Assembly: GCA_043758205.1 (NCBI GenBank) | Contig: JAYVNY010000163.1 | Coordinates: forward strand, 1-25,868 | Direction: 5' to 3' | Length of the DNA stretch: 25,868 nt | Origin: JANNGC01 sp043758205 | GTDB taxonomy: Bacteria > Verrucomicrobiota > Verrucomicrobiia > Limisphaerales > SIBH01 | Shown: in pieces, positions 1 to 8,666 of the stretch | Position numbering within the stretch: position 1 is the stretch's first letter | How the letters are laid out: every line of letters begins with the position of its first letter | The notes under the pieces: model-generated | The model's database searches: none | Seen by the model: the letters and a program-made list of their open reading frames with translations, nothing else | What the model was told of the DNA's origin: nothing | Made by a program: the position numbers and the translations under genes

Positions 1-1
1 C

Positions 2-88
2 GAACGGCTGGCCGAGACCCTGGCCGGCTACCACTGGCTGGCCTTCGCCCTCCTCAGGCTCAAGGCCGTCCTCGCCAAAAGTGCATGA
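2..88 (+). CDS. C-terminal tail of an upstream gene, possibly a transposase
   Basis: The window opens inside a reading frame with no start. It reads 28 residues, beginning ERLAETLAGYHWLAFAL and closing LAKSA before a TGA at 86-88. The pattern of a Leu-Ala-rich helix with HWLAFALL near the extreme C-terminus recalls the tails of some DDE transposases of the IS5/IS4 type, but 28 residues are too few to be sure. No terminal inverted repeat of an insertion sequence can be recognised in the following 96 bases. It could equally be the end of an ordinary helical protein. Confidence 0.4.
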   Translation, partial: ERLAETLAGYHWLAFALLRLKAVLAKSA

Positions 89-184
89 CAGGCTCTAAAG
101 GCCGCGCTCCTGCCGCACTTCAGATTGCTCACCCAAATGGCGAAGGCTTGTAACGCTTTCCACAAGCCCCAAAAATATCGCGCT

Positions 185-2311
185 ATGAAACCAACGCGCC
201 TCGCCTTCGCCACCGCACTTTCCTGCGCCGCCTTCGCCGCGTGGCTCGGCGGCTGCGCGTCCGCCCCGTCCGCCGTTCCTCCCATGAAGACTGTTGAACT
301 CCACGACCCGCATCTCTCGCTTGAAAATGTCACCGACGAAAAGGCGCTCGACTGGGTGCGGGCGCAGAACGCGCTCTCGACGAACGAGCTTCAGGCGTCG
401 CCCGTCTTCGAGCCAATCCGCGAGAAGCTGCTGACCATTCTCGATTCGAAGGAACGCATCCCGTTCGTCGCGAAGCGCGGCGCGTGGTTCTACAATTTCT
501 GGCGCGACCAGCAGCACGTCCGCGGCATTTTGCGCCGCACCACGCTGGAGGAATACAAGAAGCCGCAGCCCGCGTGGGAAACTGTGCTCGATCTCGACGC
601 GCTCGGCGCGGCGGATAAAGAAAACTGGGTCTGGAAAGGCTACAACGTGCTGGAGCCGGAGCACGACCGCTGCCTGATGGTGCTCTCGCGCGGCGGTGCG
701 GATGCGTCGGTGTATCGCGAGTTTGATCTGGTGAAGAAGGAGTTCGTGACGGGCGGCTTCACGCTGCCCGAGGCCAAGAGCCGCGTGGACTGGCGCGACC
801 GCGACACGCTTTACGTCGCCACGGATTACGGTCCCGGCTCGCTCACCAAGTCCGGCTATCCGCGCATTGCGAAGGAATGGAAACGCGGCACACCGCTCGC
901 GTCCGCGCGCTTGGTCTTCGAGGGCAAAGTGAACGACGTGAGCGCGGGCGTTTCCGTGTCGCGCGATCACGGGCGGGTTTATGAATTCGCCCAACGCGCG
1001 CCGACGTTTTTCACCACGGAGACGTTCGTGCGACGTGGCGACAAATTCATGCCCGTCGAGAAACCGGCAGACGCCGAAGTGGACACGTTCGGCGACTGGC
1101 TGCTGCTCCAGCCCAAGCTCGATTGGACGTTGAACGGAAAAACCTACAAAAGCGGCTCGCTGCTCGCGGCCAACTTCGACGGCTGGCTAGACGGCAAACG
1201 TGACGTCACTGTTTTGTTTGAACCCACCGCGCGCACCTCGCTCGCAGGCCTCGGCGCGACGAAGAATTTCCTCATTCTCAACGAACTGGACAACGTCCGC
1301 AGCCGTCCGGCGCTGCTGCGTTTCGCGGATGGAAAATGGTCGCGCACCACGCTCGACGCGCCCGCGTTCGGCAACGTCAACGTCAGCGGCGTGGACTCTG
1401 ACGAGTCCGATGACTACTGGATGACGGTCACGGATTTCCTCACGCCATCAAGCCTGTATCTCGGCACGGCGGGACGCGACGGACGCGAGAAGCTCAAGAG
1501 CCTGCCCGCGTTCTTCAACGCCGACGGGCTGGAGATTCAACAGTTCGAGGCGGTGTCGAAGGACGGCACGCGCGTGCCGTACTTTCAGGTGAGCCGCGCA
1601 GGCGTGAAGCTCGATGGGAAAAATCCCACACTGCTTTACGGCTACGGCGGGTTCGAGATTTCGCTCCAGCCGAGTTACAGCGCCGGCTCGGGCAGCGCGT
1701 GGCTGGAGCGCGGCGGCGTGTATGTGCTGGCGAACATTCGCGGCGGCGGCGAGTTCGGACCCTCGTGGCACAACGCCGCGCGGAAGGAAAACCGCCAGCG
1801 CGCTTACGATGATTTCATCGCCATCGCCGAGCATCTCATCGCACGCCAAGTTACGTCGCCGAAACATCTCGGCATTCAAGGCGGCTCGAATGGCGGCCTG
1901 CTCATGGGCGTGATGCTGACGCAGCGCCCGGATTTATTCGGCGCGATTGTCTGCCAGGTGCCGTTGCTCGACATGCGCCGCTTCAACCAACTGCTCGCGG
2001 GTGCAAGCTGGATGGACGAATACGGCGACCCGGACCAACCCGAGCAATGGGCCTACATCCAAAAGTTCTCGCCGTATCATCAGGTGCGGGCCGGCGTGAA
2101 ATATCCGCGCGTGCTCTTCACCACCTCGACGCGCGACGACCGCGTGCATCCCGGCCACGCGCGCAAAATGGTCGCGCGCATGAAGGAACAGGGCCACGAC
2201 GTGCTCTACTACGAGAACATCGAGGGCGGCCACGGCGGCGCGGCGAACAACCAGCAGGCGGCCTTCATGTCCGCGCTGGCCTACACGTTTTTGTGGAAGC
2301 ACTTGCAGTGA
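185..2311 (+). CDS. Prolyl oligopeptidase family serine peptidase (S9), lipoprotein
   Basis: This 708-residue protein is a family S9 peptidase that would cleave short peptides after proline, probably anchored in the cell envelope. The chosen start gives a lipoprotein signal: charged MKPTR, a hydrophobic stretch and the lipobox LGGC near residue 20. An in-frame ATG at 125 would add 20 residues in front of the signal and is less likely. Residues about 40-440 fit the N-terminal beta-propeller and about 490-705 the alpha/beta-hydrolase domain. The catalytic triad is visible: Ser568 in GGSNGG, Asp651 in TRDDRVHP and His683 in EGGHGG. Arg653 matches the substrate-binding Arg that follows the Asp in mammalian prolyl oligopeptidase. 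Length is close to the roughly 710 residues usual for the family. A repeat-filled gap separates it from the next gene, so a shared transcript is possible but not shown. Confidence 0.93.
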   Translation: MKPTRLAFATALSCAAFAAWLGGCASAPSAVPPMKTVELHDPHLSLENVTDEKALDWVRAQNALSTNELQASPVFEPIREKLLTILDSKERIPFVAKRGAWFYNFWRDQQHVRGILRRTTLEEYKKPQPAWETVLDLDALGAADKENWVWKGYNVLEPEHDRCLMVLSRGGADASVYREFDLVKKEFVTGGFTLPEAKSRVDWRDRDTLYVATDYGPGSLTKSGYPRIAKEWKRGTPLASARLVFEGKVNDVSAGVSVSRDHGRVYEFAQRAPTFFTTETFVRRGDKFMPVEKPADAEVDTFGDWLLLQPKLDWTLNGKTYKSGSLLAANFDGWLDGKRDVTVLFEPTARTSLAGLGATKNFLILNELDNVRSRPALLRFADGKWSRTTLDAPAFGNVNVSGVDSDESDDYWMTVTDFLTPSSLYLGTAGRDGREKLKSLPAFFNADGLEIQQFEAVSKDGTRVPYFQVSRAGVKLDGKNPTLLYGYGGFEISLQPSYSAGSGSAWLERGGVYVLANIRGGGEFGPSWHNAARKENRQRAYDDFIAIAEHLIARQVTSPKHLGIQGGSNGGLLMGVMLTQRPDLFGAIVCQVPLLDMRRFNQLLAGASWMDEYGDPDQPEQWAYIQKFSPYHQVRAGVKYPRVLFTTSTRDDRVHPGHARKMVARMKEQGHDVLYYENIEGGHGGAANNQQAAFMSALAYTFLWKHLQ

Positions 2312-2312
2312 A

Positions 2313-2481
2313 CGGAGCGCGGACCGCCGAGTCCGCGTGTGCATAAATGGGGACAAACTGTTCTATGCCTCACGCCAAGGCCGCAAAGGGCGCAAAGGTT
2401 GAGGAGGAAAATTCCTTTGCGAACTTTGCGCCCTTTGCGTGAGGCAATTTTGTTCACGCGGACTCGGCGGTCCGCGCTCCG
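2313..2481. repeat. Outer inverted repeat pair (GGAG-type REP/BIME), intergenic
   Basis: Two 27-base arms, 2313-2339 and 2455-2481, are perfect reverse complements. They start two bases after the S9 peptidase stop codon. Each arm begins with CGGAGC and contains its own small palindrome (GCGGAC...GTCCGC), so the pair can form one long or two short hairpins. The same arm sequence recurs, nearly unchanged, inside the DUF1553 gene at 11548-11617. A GGAG foot, a short palindrome and inverted pairing are the REP/BIME arrangement (established for RAYT-associated repeats; inferred here). A second, unrelated repeat pair is nested between the arms. Confidence 0.85.
2367..2445. repeat. Inner inverted repeat built of CGCAAAGG units
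   Basis: The arms at 2367-2398 and 2414-2445 match as reverse complements at 28 of 32 positions, with a loop of about 15 bases. Each arm is a run of CGCAAAGG-like units following GCCTCACGC. The pair sits wholly inside the spacer of the outer GGAG-type repeat, which suggests one element inserted into another. No gene is seen in 2312-2529. The hairpin is followed on the plus strand by CAATTTTGTT, so it might also slow transcription, but it does not look like a classic terminator. Confidence 0.8.
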
Positions 2482-2529
2482 TCTTCAGGCTGGCGTGGCG
2501 TGGCTTGTGAAAGTTAAACCATCCGCACC

Positions 2530-3444
2530 ATGAAACTCGGATTCGTCACGGCCATCGTCCCGGAGCTTTCTTTCGAGGACGTGCTCAAGCTCGCGCGGGC
2601 GGAAAAATTCTCCTGCGTCGAGGTCATGTGCTGGCCCGTCGGCAAGGCCGAGCGCAAATACGCGGGCGTCACGCATCTCGACGTGACGCACTTCACCCGC
2701 GCGCAGGCCGACGACGCGAACGCGCTTTGCGCGACACACGGCGTGGAGATGTCCGCGCTTGGCTATTATCCGAACGCGCTCGATCCGAATCCTGAAATCG
2801 CGCGCGTGGCGGTGAGCCACATCAAGCGTGTGATCGTGGCGGCGGAAAAACTCGGCCTGAAAAACGTGAACACGTTCGTCGGCCGCGACTGGACGAAGAG
2901 CGTGGACGACAACTGGCCGCGCTTCCTGAAAACGTGGAAGCCGCTCATTGCCTTCGCCGAGGACCACGGCATCAAAGTTGCCATCGAGAACTGTCCGATG
3001 ATTTTTTCGGACGATGAATGGCCGGGCGGGAAAAATCTCGCGATGTGTCCCGCGATCTGGCGGCGCATGTTCAGCGACATTCCGTCGAAGAACTTTGGGC
3101 TGAACTACGATCCCTCGCATCCCGTGCTGCTGCGCTTCGATGCATTCAAACCGTTGCGCGAATTCTCGTCGAAGATTTTCCACATCCACGCCAAGGACGT
3201 GCTGTTCGACCGCGACGCCTACGATGACTGGGGCACGCTCGGCCTGCCGATGCATTTTCATCAGCCCCGCATCCCCGGTTTCGGCGAACTGGACTGGGCG
3301 AAGTTCATGGGCGCGCTGCTCGCCGCCGGCTACGACGGCCCCGTCTGCATCGAGGTCGAGGACGAGACGTTCGGCAAAAATTTGGCCGGACGGAAGCGCG
3401 CCCTCCGGGTGGCGGGCCAGGTGTTGCGACCATATTTCCCGTGA
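2530..3444 (+). CDS. Sugar phosphate isomerase/epimerase-like TIM-barrel protein
   Basis: The 304-residue product has the fold of the xylose isomerase-like TIM barrel family (AP endonuclease 2 superfamily). It would isomerise or epimerise a sugar or a related polyol in the cytoplasm; the substrate cannot be read from sequence. The usual divalent metal ligands are in place: Glu153 in KVAIENCP, Asp194 in LNYDPSHP, His220 in IFHIHAKD and Glu275 in VCIEVEDE. Full family length with no signal peptide. The start codon has only a weak upstream ribosome site (purine-rich GTGAAAG about 15 bases away). It lies 71 bases before the DUF1592 gene on the same strand. Such isomerases often accompany secreted degradative proteins in this group of bacteria, which is context only. 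Confidence 0.85.
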   Translation: MKLGFVTAIVPELSFEDVLKLARAEKFSCVEVMCWPVGKAERKYAGVTHLDVTHFTRAQADDANALCATHGVEMSALGYYPNALDPNPEIARVAVSHIKRVIVAAEKLGLKNVNTFVGRDWTKSVDDNWPRFLKTWKPLIAFAEDHGIKVAIENCPMIFSDDEWPGGKNLAMCPAIWRRMFSDIPSKNFGLNYDPSHPVLLRFDAFKPLREFSSKIFHIHAKDVLFDRDAYDDWGTLGLPMHFHQPRIPGFGELDWAKFMGALLAAGYDGPVCIEVEDETFGKNLAGRKRALRVAGQVLRPYFP

Positions 3445-3515
3445 ATGCCTTGCGCCGATGCCGCCGCAGGAAAGCAGATGAATTGAACACCCTTGGCATC
3501 GTCGAGTTGAGGAAC

Positions 3516-6500
3516 ATGCGCTCATCACTTCTCAAGACGCCCGGGGTCTGGCTCGCCGCGTTCATCTTGTTCGTCCCCGGGGTGCGCGCACAGACCGGAC
3601 GCGCTTTTGACCAAGCCATCCGTCCACTGCTCAAGGAGTATTGCCTGGGCTGCCATTCCACCGAGAAGCACAAGGGCGATCTGGATTTGGAACGCTTCAC
3701 GTCGATCTCGGAAGTCATCAAGCATCCGAAAGTCTGGCAGGGCGTCATCGAACAAATCTCGCTCGAAGAAATGCCGCCGAAGGAAAAGCCGCAGATGTCG
3801 CCGGTGCAGCGCGAGCAATTGCTGGCGTGGGTGAACCGCGCACTGGACGAGGTGGCGCAGGCGCGCGCAGGCGATCCGGGTCCGGTCGTGCTGCGGCGGC
3901 TGAACAATGCGGAATACAAATACACCCTGCGCGATCTGACCGGCGTGGCGACGCTCGATCCGGCGAAGGAATTTCCCGTGGACTCGGCCTCAGGCGAAGG
4001 CTTCATGAACGTCGGCAACTCGCTCGTGATGTCGCCGTCGCTGGTCACGAAGTACCTCGACGCAGCCAAGGACGTCGCCGGTCACGCGATGTTGCTGCCG
4101 GATGGAATTCGTTTCTCACCGCACACCACACGCCGCGATTGGACGGAAGAATTGCTGGCGGAGATTCGCGGCGTGTATCGCGAGTTCAGCGACAACGGCG
4201 GCGGCACCTCGGTCAACTTGCAGGGCATCCGCTTTGACACCAAGGACGGCGGCGTGCTGCCGTTGGACAAGTATCTGGCCGCGACGCTGGAGTTGAACGG
4301 AGCGCCGAGCATTGCTCGGCCGGGAGATGGTGCGGCCGTTCCGAGCCGAGCGATGCTCGGCGCTCCACCAGAACGCCTCCACGCCCTCGCCATCGAACGC
4401 GGTTTGTCACCCAAATATCTTTCCAACCTCTGGGCCACGCTCACCGCCACCAATTCATCCATTCTCCTCGATCCCATTCGCGCCCGCTGGCGCACGGCGA
4501 AACCTGGCGACGCAGCGGCGCTGGCGAAAGATATTTCCCAATGGCAGCACGCTTTGTGGAGGTTCAATTCCGTCGGCCACATCGGCAAGAAGAACGGCCC
4601 GGCGGCGTGGATGGAACCCATCACGCCGCTGCAATCCAAACAGGAGGTGCGCCTCAAACTCACCGCGCCCGCCGATGGCCGCGACGTGACGATTTACCTC
4701 GCGGCCACGGACGCGGGGGACGGCAACGCGGGCGACGCGGTGGTCTGGCAGCGTCCGCGTCTGGTCGCGCCGGGCCAGCCGGAGTTGCTGTTGCGTGACG
4801 TGCGCGGGCTGGCCGGTGAACGGGCCGCGCGCCGCGAGCGCACGCTGGCGCGCACGGCGGATTATCTCGCCGCCGCGGCGGAAGTCGAAGCCGGTCGCAC
4901 GGACCTTTCCGAACTCGCGCGGCAACGCGGCGTCGAAGTTGATGCGCTGGCGGCGTGGCTGAATTACCTCGGCATCAGTTCCAGCGGCGCGGTGAAAATT
5001 GAAGGCCATTTCACCGACACGTTCACGAACGGCTCCGGCTTCGCCTTCATCAACGGCTGGGGCAAAAGCGGGACACCAAACCTCGTCGCCAATTCTTCCA
5101 CGCAGCACGTCCGCATTCCCGGCAACATGAAACCGCGCAGCGTGGCGGTGCATCCGTCGCCGAAGCTCGCCGCCGCCGTGGGCTGGCGCAGTCCGGTCGC
5201 CGGCCGTGTGCGGGTCGTGGCGACGATTCAACACGCGCATCCCGAGTGCGGCAACGGCGTGACGTGGTCGCTCGAAGTGCGGCGCGGCGCGAATCGTCAG
5301 CGTCTCGCCAGCGGCATCGCGCAGGGCGCAAAGGAAGTGAAGCCCGCGCCCATCGAAAATCTTTTCATCCAATCTGGTGACGTCATCTCGCTGCTCATCG
5401 GCCCGCGCGACGCGAATCATTCGTGCGATCTGACGGCGGTGAATCTCACGCTCACGAGCCTCGGCGAAGACGGACGCGCGTGGGATTTGGCGCAGGACGT
5501 TTCGCCCGATGTGCTGGCGGCGAATCCGCACGCCGACCGGTTCGGTAACGCGGGCGTGTGGCATTTCTACACCGAGCCGGACACCGGCGCTGCGCTCGCG
5601 CCGGTGATTCCCGCCGGCTCGTTACTCGCGAAATGGCAGACGACGACGAACACAAGCGAGCGGCGAAAGCTCGCAGGCGAAGTGCAGCAGTTGCTCACCA
5701 CGGCTGCGCCTGCGAAGAATGATTCCCCCGACGCCGCATTGCGCCGCCAGCTCACATCGCTCGGCGGGCCGCTGCTCGCCACCGTAGCGGCGTCTCGGCA
5801 GAGCGCCGCCAAACAAAATTCCGGTGCCTTAGAAAAGATTGGCGGCGGTTTACCAACCGACGCTACAGGAGCCTACGGACTCGACCCCGCGCAATTCACC
5901 GGCACGGACCTCGCCGTGCGCGCGCCTGCGGTCATTGAAATCCGCCTGCCCGCCGACCTCGTGGCGGGATACGAATTCATCACCGCCGGCGCGCTCGACA
6001 AAACTTCCGGCGCGGAAGGCAGCGTGCAAATTCAGGTGCTGACGAACAAACCGTCCGCCGGTCCCGGCCTGCTGGCGATTGAAGCGAAGACCTCCGACGG
6101 CGAAGGCCCGTGGTATTCCAACAACCGCGTCGTGTCGCACAACGCGCCCATCGTGGTGAACGACGCCAGCGCCGCGCGCCGCCGCATTGAGCGCGCGTTC
6201 GACGAGTTCCGCGCCATCTTCCCCGCCGCGCTGTGCTACACGAAGATTGTGCCGGTGGATGAAGTGGTCACGCTCACGCTCTACTATCGCGAGGACGATC
6301 ATTTCAAACGTCTGATGCTCGACGACGCGCAGGCCGCGCGGCTCGACCGGCTCTGGGATGAGTTGCACTACGTCGCGCAGGACGCGCTCACGCTGGTGGA
6401 TGTCTTTGAGCAGCTCTGGCAATACGCCACGCAGGACGCCGACCCGAGCGTGTTTGAGCCGATGCGCGAACCCATCAAGCAGCGCGCCGCTGCGTTTCGC

Positions 6501-7787
6501 CTACGCCTCGTGGACACGCAACCGAAGCAGCTCGACGCGGTGTTGAAGTTCGCTGACGGCGCGTATCGTCGTCCGCTGCACGACGCGGAGAAGAAGGAGT
6601 TGCGTGGGTTGTATCGGAAGCTCCGCGCGGAAGAAATTTCGCACGACGAAGCCATCCGGCTCACGCTCGCGCGCACCTTGGTGGCACCGGCGTTTCTTTA
6701 CCGCGCCGAGAAGCCCGGGCCAGGCGACCAAGCGGGACCAGTCAACGATTGGGAACTCGCTACACGCCTCAGTTACTTCCTTTGGTCCTCCGCGCCCGAT
6801 GCCGAACTCCGCGCCGTCGCCGCCAGCGGCAAGCTCCGTCAGCCGGACGTGCTCGCCACGCAAACGCGCCGCATGCTCAAAGACGCGCGCACGCGCCGGC
6901 TCGCGACGGAATTCGCCTGCGCCTGGCTGCACATCTACGACTTCGACGAACTGGGCGAGAAGAGCGAGCGCCACTTCCCGACCTTCGCCGGCCTGCGCGG
7001 CGCAATGTATGAGGAGACGATTCGCTTCTTCACCGACCTGTTCCAGAACGACGGCTCAGTGCTGAACATCCTTGATGCCGACTACACGTTCCTGAACGCC
7101 GACCTCGCCAAGCACTACGGCGTGACCGGCGTAAAGTTCAGCGGGAGTAACGATTGGCAGCGCGCGGATGGCGTGAAGAATTTTTCCCGCGGCGGCATCC
7201 TGGCCCAAGCCACGACGCTCGCGAAACAATCCGGCGCGTCGCGGACCAGCCCCATCCTGCGCGGCAACTGGCTCTGCGAGGTGTTACTTGGCGAGAAACT
7301 CCCGCGCCCGCCCAAAGACGTGCCGCGTCTGCCCGAAGACGAAGCCACCGAGACGCTCACCGTCCGCCAACTCACCGAGAAACACACCAGCGACCCGAAG
7401 TGTTACGGCTGCCATCGCCGCATTGATGCGTATGGCTATTCGCTGGAAGCCTACGATGCCATCGGCCGCCTTCGTGAACGCGATCTCGGTGGCCGCGTGA
7501 TCGACGTGAAAACGAAGGTCATGGACGGCTCGGAGATTGACGGCTTGGAGGGACTGCGCCGTTACTTGCTGACCACGCGCCGCGAGGCGTTCCTGAAACA
7601 GTTCTGCCGCAAGCTCCTCGGCTACTCGCTCGGCCGCGGCGTGCTCCTCTCCGACGCCCCGCTCATCACCGAGCTGCGCGATGCGCTCGTGAAACACGAC
7701 TACCGAATCAGTGCGGTGATGGAAGTAATCGTTCGCAGCCGCCAGTTCCGCGAAATTCGTGGCCACGACATGGCTAACGAAGACTAG
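3516..7787 (+). CDS. Giant secreted DUF1592/DUF1588/DUF1585 c-type cytochrome-like protein
   Basis: This 1,423-residue exported protein has a signal peptide (MRSSLLK, hydrophobic core, cut near VRA-Q at residue 25). An N-terminal PSCyt1-type haem motif CLGCH is at residues 43-47. DUF1587 follows at about 118-185, then a long beta-rich central region. DUF1595 starts near 1005, DUF1592 near 1075 (ATRLSYFLW), DUF1588 spans about 1190-1300 with a second haem motif CYGCH at 1296-1300, and DUF1585 ends the protein. These domain sets are typical of Planctomycetota and Verrucomicrobiota; the biochemical role is not established, although redox or polysaccharide-degradation roles are proposed. A DUF1552 gene usually sits beside such genes, but none is here. 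Two palindromic elements are read through in frame (residues 262-284 and 757-784). An earlier in-frame start at 3441 would overlap the isomerase gene and hide the signal peptide. Confidence 0.9.
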   Translation: MRSSLLKTPGVWLAAFILFVPGVRAQTGRAFDQAIRPLLKEYCLGCHSTEKHKGDLDLERFTSISEVIKHPKVWQGVIEQISLEEMPPKEKPQMSPVQREQLLAWVNRALDEVAQARAGDPGPVVLRRLNNAEYKYTLRDLTGVATLDPAKEFPVDSASGEGFMNVGNSLVMSPSLVTKYLDAAKDVAGHAMLLPDGIRFSPHTTRRDWTEELLAEIRGVYREFSDNGGGTSVNLQGIRFDTKDGGVLPLDKYLAATLELNGAPSIARPGDGAAVPSRAMLGAPPERLHALAIERGLSPKYLSNLWATLTATNSSILLDPIRARWRTAKPGDAAALAKDISQWQHALWRFNSVGHIGKKNGPAAWMEPITPLQSKQEVRLKLTAPADGRDVTIYLAATDAGDGNAGDAVVWQRPRLVAPGQPELLLRDVRGLAGERAARRERTLARTADYLAAAAEVEAGRTDLSELARQRGVEVDALAAWLNYLGISSSGAVKIEGHFTDTFTNGSGFAFINGWGKSGTPNLVANSSTQHVRIPGNMKPRSVAVHPSPKLAAAVGWRSPVAGRVRVVATIQHAHPECGNGVTWSLEVRRGANRQRLASGIAQGAKEVKPAPIENLFIQSGDVISLLIGPRDANHSCDLTAVNLTLTSLGEDGRAWDLAQDVSPDVLAANPHADRFGNAGVWHFYTEPDTGAALAPVIPAGSLLAKWQTTTNTSERRKLAGEVQQLLTTAAPAKNDSPDAALRRQLTSLGGPLLATVAASRQSAAKQNSGALEKIGGGLPTDATGAYGLDPAQFTGTDLAVRAPAVIEIRLPADLVAGYEFITAGALDKTSGAEGSVQIQVLTNKPSAGPGLLAIEAKTSDGEGPWYSNNRVVSHNAPIVVNDASAARRRIERAFDEFRAIFPAALCYTKIVPVDEVVTLTLYYREDDHFKRLMLDDAQAARLDRLWDELHYVAQDALTLVDVFEQLWQYATQDADPSVFEPMREPIKQRAAAFRLRLVDTQPKQLDAVLKFADGAYRRPLHDAEKKELRGLYRKLRAEEISHDEAIRLTLARTLVAPAFLYRAEKPGPGDQAGPVNDWELATRLSYFLWSSAPDAELRAVAASGKLRQPDVLATQTRRMLKDARTRRLATEFACAWLHIYDFDELGEKSERHFPTFAGLRGAMYEETIRFFTDLFQNDGSVLNILDADYTFLNADLAKHYGVTGVKFSGSNDWQRADGVKNFSRGGILAQATTLAKQSGASRTSPILRGNWLCEVLLGEKLPRPPKDVPRLPEDEATETLTVRQLTEKHTSDPKCYGCHRRIDAYGYSLEAYDAIGRLRERDLGGRVIDVKTKVMDGSEIDGLEGLRRYLLTTRREAFLKQFCRKLLGYSLGRGVLLSDAPLITELRDALVKHDYRISAVMEVIVRSRQFREIRGHDMANED
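4299..4366. repeat. In-frame GGAG-type palindromic pair inside the DUF1592 gene
   Basis: Arms 4299-4320 and 4345-4366 are reverse complements at 21 of 22 positions. Each arm starts GGAGC and holds its own hairpin, GCCGAGC-ATT-GCTCGGC in the left arm. The element is read in frame as GAPSIAR...SRAMLGAP (residues 262-284). It falls between the segments DKYLAATLEL and GLSPKYLSNLW, so it lengthens a loop without breaking the frame. Confidence 0.85.
5784..5866. repeat. In-frame mixed GTAG-type palindromic pair inside the DUF1592 gene
   Basis: The left half (5784-5810) begins GTAGCGGCGTCTCG and reads VAASRQSAA, matching the two GTAG-type elements of the DUF1553 gene. The right half (5841-5866), read on the opposite strand, also starts GTAGCG but has a different core, CGGTT-GGTA-AACCG, which forms its own hairpin. 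The element therefore pairs two different palindromes in inverted orientation, both with GTAG feet. It covers residues 757-784 in a low-conservation stretch. Confidence 0.72.
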
Positions 7788-7852
7788 CGCCAAGCTGTGA
7801 AGGAAAAGCCGGCCCACCCGCGCCTTGAAATCCCCGCATGAAATGTGGACCA

Positions 7853-7886
7853 AAGAAAAAGCCCCGTTCCTTTCGGAACGGGGCTT
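7853..7886 (-). terminator. Rho-independent terminator of the rplU-rpmA operon
   Basis: A 12-base-pair stem (7859-7870 with 7875-7886) closes a four-base loop. Read on the minus strand the stem is followed directly by TTTTTCTTTGG. It begins 20 bases past the rpmA stop. On the plus strand the stem is preceded by A's but lacks a good U tract, so it serves mainly the minus strand, though it may also block read-through from the DUF1592 gene. Confidence 0.85.
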
Positions 7887-7906
7887 CTGAAAATTCCTGA
7901 CGCCGC

Positions 7907-8176
7907 CTAGTTGTTGTTCTTCTCAACCGTGGCCCCGGCCACCACGTTCACGCGGCGACTGTCCTTGTCGAACAGAACCTTGCCGTCCACCAGCGCGAAG
8001 AGCGTCCAGTCGCGGCCTGTGCCGACGTTCGCGCCGGCGATGAATTTCGTCCCGCGCTGGCGCACCAGGATGCTGCCCGCCGTGACCTGCTCGCCGCCAA
8101 ATCGCTTCACGCCGAGGCGCTTGCTGACGCTGTCGCGCCCGTTGCGGACGCTGCCCTGACCTTTTTTATGTGCCAT
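7907..8176 (-). CDS. rpmA: 50S ribosomal protein L27
   Basis: The 89-residue protein begins MAHKKGQGSVRNGRDSVSKR, the conserved L27 N-terminus that reaches towards the peptidyl-transferase centre. RLGVKRFGGE and a VLVRQRGTKF-like segment (here SILVRQRGTKF) follow. No Firmicutes-type cleavable leader is present. Its start codon lies two bases after the rplU stop, and AAAGAAG at the end of rplU can serve as its ribosome site, so the two are translated as a pair in the common rplU-rpmA order. A strong terminator follows. Length is normal. Confidence 0.97.
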   Translation of the reverse strand: MAHKKGQGSVRNGRDSVSKRLGVKRFGGEQVTAGSILVRQRGTKFIAGANVGTGRDWTLFALVDGKVLFDKDSRRVNVVAGATVEKNNN

Positions 8177-8178
8177 AA

Positions 8179-8490
8179 CTAAATTTTTACTTCTTTGATT
8201 TTCAGCACCGTCAGTTCCTGACGATGACCCACCGTGCGGTGGTAGCCTTTGCGCCGCTTCATCTTGAAGGCGATGAGCTTCGGGCCGCGGATGTGCTTAA
8301 CCACATCGGCCACAACGCCCGCCTTGTCCAGGAGCGGTGCTCCCACGGAAAATTTGCCCTCGTTGGCGACGAAAAGAACGCGGTCCAGAGTGACCTCTTT
8401 TCCTTCTTCCGCTTCCAACAATTCCACTTCGATCGTGTCGCCGGGCGACACGCGATACTGTTTGCTGCCTGTTTCAATGACTGCGTACAT
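8179..8490 (-). CDS. rplU: 50S ribosomal protein L21
   Basis: The 103-residue protein starts MYAVIETGSKQYRVSPGD and ends in the L21 signature region with RRKGYHRTVGHRQ. It binds 23S rRNA in the large subunit. The frame is open further upstream, to 8673, but the ATG at 8490 matches the family start and is preceded by GGGAAAGG at a suitable distance, so the longer form is rejected. It is the first gene of the rplU-rpmA pair. A 176-base gap separates it from the upstream membrane-protein gene and contains a candidate promoter. Confidence 0.96.
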   Translation of the reverse strand: MYAVIETGSKQYRVSPGDTIEVELLEAEEGKEVTLDRVLFVANEGKFSVGAPLLDKAGVVADVVKHIRGPKLIAFKMKRRKGYHRTVGHRQELTVLKIKEVKI

Positions 8491-8517
8491 AAAAGCCTTT
8501 CCCCAAAAGGGAGCGAG

Positions 8518-8546
8518 ATAGCAGCAAAACCCCGAAGGGGTGTCAA
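8518..8546 (-). promoter_or_regulatory. Candidate promoter of rplU-rpmA
   Basis: On the minus strand a perfect TTGACA (8546-8541) is followed after 17 bases by TGCTAT (8523-8518), 27 bases before the rplU start. The -10 box is weak (3 of 6). The spacer itself contains a small ACCCC-TTC-GGGGT hairpin followed by T's, which could be an attenuator-like site or chance. The rest of 8491-8666 shows nothing recognisable. Confidence 0.35.
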
Positions 8547-8666
8547 CAAGCCATTTCTGTTTTTGGGACACGGAAGGTAGCGGAGGCGAGCGACGGAGCA
8601 AACGGGAAGTTTCAGCCCAGAAATCTTCAGTGAACTGGCTTTTGGTCGTACCCACCACGCTACGAA

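Noticed and set aside
2367..2445. CGCAAAGG repeats as a CRISPR-like array
   Set aside because: The units are inverted rather than regularly spaced direct repeats, there are no spacers and no cas genes.
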